Source of the DNA: Bacillota bacterium
GTDB lineage: Bacteria; Bacillota_E; Sulfobacillia; Sulfobacillales; Sulfobacillaceae
Reading direction: 5' to 3'
NCBI GenBank assembly: GCA_021802375.1
Contig: JAKAAL010000052.1
Span: 1 to 12,075, forward strand
Length of the DNA stretch: 12,075 nucleotides
Under the pieces are notes generated by a model, which did no database searches, was not told where the DNA came from, and was given only the letters and a program-made list of their open reading frames with translations. A program made the position numbers and the translations under genes. Shown here piece after piece: positions 7,456-12,075 of the stretch; the first letter of the stretch is position 1; each line of letters begins with the position of its first letter.

Positions 7456-7505
7456 AGATCTAAATTGTTATAAGTATGGTTCGTTTTTGGGAGTTTTCAG
7501 ATCTA
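7456..7505. promoter_or_regulatory. Candidate LysR operator: paired AGATCTA repeats
   Basis: AGATCTA occurs at 7456-7462 and 7499-7505, 43 bases apart, about four helical turns, in the divergent spacer between lysR and sdhC. AGATCT is itself palindromic. Relative to a start near 7531 inferred from the sdhC promoter boxes, the copies fall at roughly -75 and -30, similar to the recognition and activation sites of many LysR systems. TGAT (7510-7513) and ATCA (7527-7530) add another inverted pair. The repeats are seen; binding is inference. Confidence 0.4.
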
Positions 7506-7523
7506 CAAATGATTGGCTATTAT
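7494..7523 (+). promoter_or_regulatory. Candidate sdhC promoter
   Basis: TTTTCA (7494-7499) and TATTAT (7518-7523) are separated by 18 bases and match the housekeeping -35 and -10 boxes at four and five of six positions. This would give a leader of about 70 bases before sdhC. One AGATCTA repeat overlaps the end of the -35 box. Confidence 0.4.
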
Positions 7524-7601
7524 TTTATCAGAATGAAGCGAAGTATCACAACATTGGTTAAAAATTTTTTGGGCTGCTCGTAACTGGAAAGGGGGTGCCT
7601 C

Positions 7602-7958
7602 ATGTCCCATCAATCGTCCCGAGGGCAGAAGGCTTTCCTGGTTCACCGCATTTCCGGTCTCCTGATCCTGGGCTATCTCTATCTCCATCTCATTCTATTA
7701 AGTGCCATCTTGTTGCCAAACGGTGCCGCCCATTTCAATGCGGTAGCCGGCATCGTGGAACAACCGATCTTTATTGTGGCCGACTTGGTGTTGTTGGGGA
7801 TTATCCTCGCCCATGGGTTGAACGGCATTCGTCTCGTGGTCGCGGATTTTGGTGGGCTCATTCGCACCAGCCGTCTGGCCATCTGGCTTACCATGATCAC
7901 GGCCGCAGTGCTACTAGGCGTGGGTTTTTTAGTTGTGTTGCCCGCCTTGGTGCGGTAA
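7602..7958 (+). CDS. sdhC: Succinate dehydrogenase/fumarate reductase membrane anchor, SdhC-like
   Basis: This is a small membrane anchor of 118 residues with three transmembrane helices (about 17-37, 54-76 and 92-114). It would hold the catalytic SdhA and SdhB subunits at the cytoplasmic face of the membrane and help form the heme b and quinone site. The H-R-I-S-G block (15-19) before helix one is the family signature near the quinone site. His71 in AHGLNGIR (70-77), in helix two, is the expected heme ligand. AAAGGGGGTG lies just before the ATG. It is the first gene of the sdhCDBA-fum operon. Assignment rests on these motifs and on the downstream genes, since anchors diverge fast; the C versus D naming is by order only. 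Confidence 0.85.
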   Translation: MSHQSSRGQKAFLVHRISGLLILGYLYLHLILLSAILLPNGAAHFNAVAGIVEQPIFIVADLVLLGIILAHGLNGIRLVVADFGGLIRTSRLAIWLTMITAAVLLGVGFLVVLPALVR

Positions 7959-7979
7959 TGCGAACAAGGGGGGACTTTT

Positions 7980-8378
7980 GTGGCCAGTGAGCATATGACA
8001 TCCGTTTCGATACAAAACCCTGATGCACCTCGTCTTCCGATCGCCTGGAGTTGGATCTTGCAACGGTTTACCGGGATCTTGCTCCTCGTGTTTTTGGGGG
8101 GCCATCTCTGGGCGGAACATGCTATGAATACCAGCGTTCAAGTAGTGAGTGCACGGTTGCGTAGTGGGATCTATCTGGTGCTCGATACGGGGCTCTTGGT
8201 TAGCGTCGTCTATCACGGGCTGAACGGACTGTATAGAATCGTGCAAGAAACCTGGGCCGGTGCCCGGACGCGGTGGTTTTTTTACCTCATGGGTGCCTTT
8301 GGCCTATTCACGGTGGTTTGGGGTTTGGACATTCTTTGGGCATTTTTGTATCATCGGCCGTTCTTAGTCATCGGCTAG
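7980..8378 (+). CDS. sdhD: Succinate dehydrogenase/fumarate reductase membrane anchor, SdhD-like
   Basis: The second anchor has 132 residues with three hydrophobic helices (about 24-44, 62-84 and 99-124) after a polar N-terminus of about 20 residues. It mirrors SdhC: QRFTG (28-32) corresponds to HRISG, and YHGLNGLYR (78-86) to AHGLNGIR, with His79 as candidate heme ligand. Two anchors each with a conserved helix-two His fit either one heme shared between subunits or two hemes. The GTG start at 7980 follows AAGGGGGG, 21 bases after the sdhC stop, and a 16-base gap separates the stop from sdhB. The protein should form a membrane complex with SdhC, SdhB and SdhA. Confidence 0.83.
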   Translation: MASEHMTSVSIQNPDAPRLPIAWSWILQRFTGILLLVFLGGHLWAEHAMNTSVQVVSARLRSGIYLVLDTGLLVSVVYHGLNGLYRIVQETWAGARTRWFFYLMGAFGLFTVVWGLDILWAFLYHRPFLVIG

Positions 8379-8394
8379 GTTTGGGGGGGACACG

Positions 8395-9135
8395 GTGCAG
8401 ATCATCGTTGAAATTGACCGAATAAATGGCAGGCAGCGGTATCGGCTCGACACTACGGCACAGCAAACCGTGCTCGATGCACTGTTCTACATTCAAAATG
8501 AACTGGATCCCACGGTGTCGTTTCGGTGTTCTTGCCGTGTGGGGATGTGCGGATCGTGTGGGATGGTGATCAATGGCAAAGAAGGCCTCGCTTGCCGCAC
8601 GTCTCTGGACAAATTGGGTCAAGAGATTACTCTCGGTCCTCTACGGCACATGCGGCGGGTTAAGGATTTGGTGGTAGACATGGAGTCGTTTTTTACGAAG
8701 TATCGAACGGTTGATCCGTACTTACAGGCGCGCCCCGAGGTGCAAGACCCGATCGTGGTTCCCATGGGTTCCTTCGTTCGTGAACAGATCGACCTCGGGC
8801 TGGAGTGCATCAGTTGCGGTCTTTGTCTGTCGGCCTGTGACGTGGTAGGTTCAGTTCCCGAGTTCTTGGGGCCCGCCGCATTAAATCGGGCGTATAACCT
8901 TATTGCAGATGTCCGGGATAAGGGACACGATAGGCGACTCGCTCAGATTAGCCGGGATCGGTCTGGGGTGTGGCAATGTCATACCCACATGAGCTGCGTC
9001 GAGGTGTGCCCCAAAAATATCGCGCCCACACGGGCCATTGCCAGCCTTAAAAGAACACTGATCGCAAAACGGCTCGGTCGTCAAAAAGCCCGTAAAGTGC
9101 CTCAGCAACAGATTATCGTCAAGGAGACTTGGTAG
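8395..9135 (+). CDS. sdhB: Succinate dehydrogenase/fumarate reductase iron-sulfur subunit
   Basis: This 246-residue electron-transfer subunit passes electrons between the flavoprotein and the membrane quinone. The N-terminal ferredoxin domain has C47-x4-C52-x2-C55 and C67 for the [2Fe-2S] cluster, plus an extra C45. The C-terminal domain has C138, C141, C144 and C205 for [4Fe-4S], and C148, C195 and C201 for [3Fe-4S], with the same spacing as well-studied homologues, ending in CPKN. The Pro usual after the fourth Cys is Asp149, and no Trp is found in the following segment. The text around CISCGLCLSAC and LGPAAL is closer to my memory of E. coli FrdB than of SdhB. The GTG start at 8395 follows GGGGGGGA. 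Its stop is one base before sdhA. Confidence 0.93.
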   Translation: MQIIVEIDRINGRQRYRLDTTAQQTVLDALFYIQNELDPTVSFRCSCRVGMCGSCGMVINGKEGLACRTSLDKLGQEITLGPLRHMRRVKDLVVDMESFFTKYRTVDPYLQARPEVQDPIVVPMGSFVREQIDLGLECISCGLCLSACDVVGSVPEFLGPAALNRAYNLIADVRDKGHDRRLAQISRDRSGVWQCHTHMSCVEVCPKNIAPTRAIASLKRTLIAKRLGRQKARKVPQQQIIVKETW

Positions 9136-9136
9136 G

Positions 9137-10873
9137 ATGCAGAAGGAATCCGTGGACGTTTTAATACTGGGAAGCGGTGGGGCCGGGCTTTTTGCCGCGA
9201 TCCATGCTTATGACCTTAATCCATCGCTCAAAATTTTGGTTGTGACCAAAGGACTTATGGGGAAGAGCGGCTGTACTCGGATGGTGCAAGGCGGTTTTAA
9301 CGTGGTGCTCGATCCCGCCGATTCGATCGAACGGCACTTTTCCGACACCTTAAAGGGTGGGCGGTACATTAACGACCAAGAATTGGCTTGGGCATTGGTT
9401 GCGGACGCGCCTGCCACCATTAACGAACTGGAGACTCAAGTCGGCTGCTTTTTTGATCGACGGGAAGACGGCACCATTCACCAAAAGGCGTTTGCTGGCC
9501 AAAGCTTCGACCGGACCGTGCATCGGGGCGATTTAACCGGCATTGAAATTATGGAGCGCTTGCGTGACCAAGTGTTAGCCCGCGGTATTTTGGTGCTGGA
9601 AGAGCATCGTGCGGTCGAATTGATGGGCGATGGGACCCGGGTGACAGGGGCATTGGTGATGGATCTACGTCGGGGTACCTTTACGGGAATTTCGTCCCGG
9701 GCGACGCTCTTAGCCACAGGCGGTGGGCCCACCATGTATAAAATTGCGGCACCGTCCCTAGAAAAATCTGAGGACGGGCTGGCGCTGGCGTATCGTGCAG
9801 GGGCCCTGATGCGGGACATGGAAATGGTGCAGTTTCATCCCACCGGCCTCTTGGCCGGAGCAGGACGGGTGACTGGGAGTGTTTTGGAGGAGGGACTGCG
9901 GGGGGCCGGCGGATATCTCTTTAATGCCACGGGCGAGCGCTACATGGCTCGCTACGATAAGAATCGGATGGAACGTGCCACACGCGACGTGGTGGCCCGT
10001 GCGGGCTACATGGAAATCATGGCGGGACGCCACGGCCCCCAAGGAGGAGTATTCATTGATGTCAGCCATCTGGGTCGAGCTTTTGTGCGCAAAACCTTTC
10101 CCGGTATGGTACAGCGCGTCCAGGACGTAGGTTTTGACTTGACGACCGGACCCGTAGAGGTCTCACCTACGGCCCATTTTCACATGGGCGGAGTTGGCAT
10201 CGACGCCTGGGGCCATTCGAGCCTCTCGGGCCTCTATGTGGCCGGAGAAGACGCCGGCGGTGTCCACGGTGCCAATCGCCTCGGCGGCAATGGTGTGGCG
10301 GAATCCACCATTTATGGGCGTCGCGTCGGCGACGCCTTGGGGCGAGAAGCCATGGATCATCCCCTAGTGACCACGAGTGATGCCGACTGGGAAGCGCGCG
10401 CCCGCCATCACGCCCGATTTTGGATGCGAAATAGAGGGCTGAATCCCGCGCATTTACTCACCGAACTCCGGAGTCTAATGTGGGACCGTTGCGGATTGGT
10501 GCGCCGTCAATCGGATCTGGTCGCTTGCCAGGATGCGTTACATGACCTGGCATCACGAGTCGAAGAGGTGGCCGTAGGCGGCGACTTGGAGTATAACCTC
10601 CGATGGAGCGATGCTCTCAATGTAGAAAGTCTGATTACGGTCTCCCAAATGGTTGTCCAAAGCGCGTTAGTGCGGACCGAAAGTCGTGGCAGTCACTACC
10701 GTGAGGACTATCCCGAAGAAGACAATCGGCACTGGTTAAAAACCGTCTACCTCCAAAAGGATCCGGGGGAGGGACCACCCATAACGATGACCCAAGACAT
10801 TACTTTTTCTCGACAAATACCCGAACCATTGAAGGAGGCGGTCAAAGGTGACCAGTTCATGGCCCCACGATAG
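9137..10873 (+). CDS. sdhA: Succinate dehydrogenase/fumarate reductase flavoprotein subunit
   Basis: This 578-residue catalytic subunit interconverts succinate and fumarate using FAD. Seen are the Rossmann motif LGSGGAGLFAA (11-21), QGGFN (51-55), the fumarate-side block EEGLRGAGG, the RATRDVVARA arginine region, PTAHFHMGGVGID, VHGANRLGGNGVAES, and the C-terminal ESRGSHYRED. Catalytic Arg and His positions therefore appear intact. Two deviations stand out. Cys46 (codon at 9272-9274) sits where SdhA and FrdA carry the His that binds FAD covalently (SHT..AQGG there, GCTRMVQGG here). The second Glu of the usual EGxRGEGG is Ala. L-aspartate oxidase also lacks the His, but the neighbouring sdhB and anchors argue for a dehydrogenase. 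The ATG follows AAGGAG, and the 3' end overlaps fumA by 26 bases. Confidence 0.92.
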   Translation: MQKESVDVLILGSGGAGLFAAIHAYDLNPSLKILVVTKGLMGKSGCTRMVQGGFNVVLDPADSIERHFSDTLKGGRYINDQELAWALVADAPATINELETQVGCFFDRREDGTIHQKAFAGQSFDRTVHRGDLTGIEIMERLRDQVLARGILVLEEHRAVELMGDGTRVTGALVMDLRRGTFTGISSRATLLATGGGPTMYKIAAPSLEKSEDGLALAYRAGALMRDMEMVQFHPTGLLAGAGRVTGSVLEEGLRGAGGYLFNATGERYMARYDKNRMERATRDVVARAGYMEIMAGRHGPQGGVFIDVSHLGRAFVRKTFPGMVQRVQDVGFDLTTGPVEVSPTAHFHMGGVGIDAWGHSSLSGLYVAGEDAGGVHGANRLGGNGVAESTIYGRRVGDALGREAMDHPLVTTSDADWEARARHHARFWMRNRGLNPAHLLTELRSLMWDRCGLVRRQSDLVACQDALHDLASRVEEVAVGGDLEYNLRWSDALNVESLITVSQMVVQSALVRTESRGSHYREDYPEEDNRHWLKTVYLQKDPGEGPPITMTQDITFSRQIPEPLKEAVKGDQFMAPR

Positions 10874-11741
10874 ATATGAAAAATTAGCGGATGCTGTGGC
10901 CGCGTTGTACGTTAAAGCACTAAAGGACATGCCCCCCGACGTGCGACGAGCCATTGACAATGCGGTGCAACGCGAAACGGTGTCGGTCGGCAAAACCATT
11001 TTGGGTACTATCCAAAAAAATATCGGTGATGCCGATCGAGAAAATTTGCTGATCTGCCAAGATACGGGGACCCCGGTCTACTTCGTCCAAGTCGGTGAGT
11101 ACGCAGAGGCCAATCCGGTCGCGATCGAACGGGCCATTCGCCAGGGTACCGAGCGGGCGACCACGAGCCACCCGCTTCGATCCAACGTGGTTTCGCCGAT
11201 TACTCGCCAAAACAACCAGACCAATACCGGATACAGGGTGCCGGTCATTCACTGGGAATTTGCCGAAGGCCGGGATGATGTCGAGATTATGGTCGTGCCT
11301 AAGGGCTCAGGGTCCGAAAACATGACGTATTTTCGCATGTTATTGCCGTCTGATGGGGTGCAGGGCATTAAACGCTTTGTGCTGGAAAGTGTGGTGGGAT
11401 CCGGCGGCAATCCGTGCCCGCCGGTCATCGTGGGGGTGGGCATTGGCGGCAGTTCCGATCTTTGTATGCTTTTAGCCAAGAAGGCGATTGTTCGTCCCTG
11501 TGGGGGTAAAAACCCCGATCCGGAAGTGGCCCAGCTAGAAGATGAACTGTTACAGGGGATCAATGCAAGTGGCCTGGGTCCCATGGGACTCGGTGGAGTC
11601 AACACGGCTCTGGCGGTCCATGTTGAGCATGCGGCCACCCACATTTCGCAAAACCCCGTAGCCGTTAACATCCAATGTTGGGCGGCCCGGCGCGGCCGCC
11701 TTACGGTGGGCGCCGATGGCAATTTTATGGTCGGATTTTGA
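10848..11741 (+). CDS. fumA: Class I fumarate hydratase, alpha subunit
   Basis: This is the iron-sulfur half of a two-subunit class I fumarase, which hydrates fumarate to malate in the cytoplasm. The 297-residue product has the three expected cluster ligands: Cys70 in ICQDTGTP (69-76), Cys190 in NPCPPV (188-193) and Cys277 in NIQCWAARR (274-282). Other family blocks are PKGSGSEN (151-158), GVGIGGSSD (196-204) and LGPMGLGGVNTALAVHVE (243-260). The GTG start at 10848 is supported by AAGGAGG at 10832-10838 and makes the gene overlap the sdhA end by 26 bases, so translation is probably coupled. The beta subunit follows 13 bases downstream. A tartrate dehydratase alpha subunit belongs to the same family, but the sdh context favours fumarase. 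Confidence 0.93.
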   Translation: MTSSWPHDRYEKLADAVAALYVKALKDMPPDVRRAIDNAVQRETVSVGKTILGTIQKNIGDADRENLLICQDTGTPVYFVQVGEYAEANPVAIERAIRQGTERATTSHPLRSNVVSPITRQNNQTNTGYRVPVIHWEFAEGRDDVEIMVVPKGSGSENMTYFRMLLPSDGVQGIKRFVLESVVGSGGNPCPPVIVGVGIGGSSDLCMLLAKKAIVRPCGGKNPDPEVAQLEDELLQGINASGLGPMGLGGVNTALAVHVEHAATHISQNPVAVNIQCWAARRGRLTVGADGNFMVGF

Positions 11742-11754
11742 AAGGAGCGAGACG

Positions 11755-12075
11755 ATGGCAACGTACCAGGTGACCACTCCGTTAAGCGAGGACATCATCA
11801 TGGCCTTACACGTGGGAGATATCGTGACCATTACGGGTCACATCTTTGGGTTAAGGGATGCGACCTTGATTCGTATGTTTGATCAGAAAGTGGACATCCC
11901 CCCGGATCTAACCGGCGCGATCTGCCTCCATACGGCACCAGGGGTCCGCCTAGAGGGCGATCGCTACGTGAAAGTCTCGATTGGAACCACCACCAGCACG
12001 CGCATGAACCGATTTACAGAGGGACTAATGCATCAGGGAGTCAAGGCGATTACGGGTAAAGGAGGTCTTTTAGAA
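11755..12075 (+). CDS. Class I fumarate hydratase, beta subunit (cut by window end)
   Basis: The reading frame from ATG 11755 runs 107 codons to the window edge without a stop, so the gene is truncated by the window, not broken. AAAGGAG lies about ten bases upstream. It starts MATYQVTTPLSEDIIMALHV, continues with a GDIVTITGHIFGLRDAT segment that corresponds to the family G..V.l.G.I...RDA block, and has TTTSTRMNRFTEGLMHQG and then GVKAITGKGG near the cut, the pattern of the fumarase C-terminal (beta) domain. Full family length is around 180-200 residues. The block that commonly reads RDAAHKR here reads RDATLIR, so the usual His is absent. With the alpha subunit it completes the hydratase active site. 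Confidence 0.88.
   Translation, partial: MATYQVTTPLSEDIIMALHVGDIVTITGHIFGLRDATLIRMFDQKVDIPPDLTGAICLHTAPGVRLEGDRYVKVSIGTTTSTRMNRFTEGLMHQGVKAITGKGGLLE

Noticed and set aside
7556..7580. A/T run before sdhC as an intrinsic terminator
   Set aside because: There is no GC-rich stem before the T run, and it falls within the presumed sdhC leader.
9137..10873. SdhA homologue as L-aspartate oxidase (NadB), because the FAD-linking His is missing
   Set aside because: It sits directly after an iron-sulfur subunit and two membrane anchors and has the dehydrogenase C-terminal region; no nadA or nadC is nearby.
1..12075. CRISPR array, insertion sequence, integrase or attachment repeats
   Set aside because: No repeat-spacer pattern, transposase or terminal inverted repeats were seen; gene spacing and codon use look uniform.

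Overview
The window reads as ordinary chromosomal DNA from a Gram-positive, spore-forming type of bacterium (Bacillota). The signs are strong purine-rich ribosome binding sites (AAGGAGG, AGGAGGGG, GGGGGG), several GTG and TTG starts, a CotF-like ferritin-fold protein, and small membrane anchors of a menaquinone-type succinate dehydrogenase. The gene content and moderately high G+C would suit a thermoacidophile such as Sulfobacillus. That placement is inference from general impression, not from a marker gene. I see no mobile element, CRISPR array, tRNA or rRNA.

Left block, plus strand (1-4267): a structured but unassigned leader, an NCS1-family permease, then pxpB, pxpC and pxpA, the three subunits of ATP-dependent 5-oxoprolinase. 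pxpB and pxpC overlap and pxpA follows after 55 bases. The layout suggests import of a ring compound, quite possibly 5-oxoproline (pyroglutamate) itself, and its opening to L-glutamate. A CotF-like gene (4354-4881) follows. The block ends at a symmetric hairpin (4889-4931) lying between convergent genes.

Middle block, minus strand (4964-7435): a LysR-type regulator followed closely by an APC-superfamily amino-acid permease, probably one transcript. For both genes the ribosome binding site favours a TTG start a few codons inside the longest open frame.

Right block, plus strand (7602 to the window edge): sdhC, sdhD, sdhB, sdhA, then the alpha and beta subunits of a class I iron-sulfur fumarase, tightly packed and in places overlapping. 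Together they convert succinate to fumarate to malate, or the reverse. The iron-sulfur subunit resembles fumarate-reductase FrdB, and the flavoprotein has Cys where the FAD-linking His normally lies. The LysR gene is divergent from this operon. The 147-base spacer holds a paired AGATCTA repeat and a plausible promoter, so the regulator may control the operon.

Taken together the genes suggest one metabolic theme: pyroglutamate and amino-acid uptake feeding glutamate, with C4-dicarboxylate steps of the citric acid cycle next door. I did not find a clearly novel system. The best leads are the altered flavin site, the NCS1-pxp pairing, the leader RNA and the CotF-like gene.
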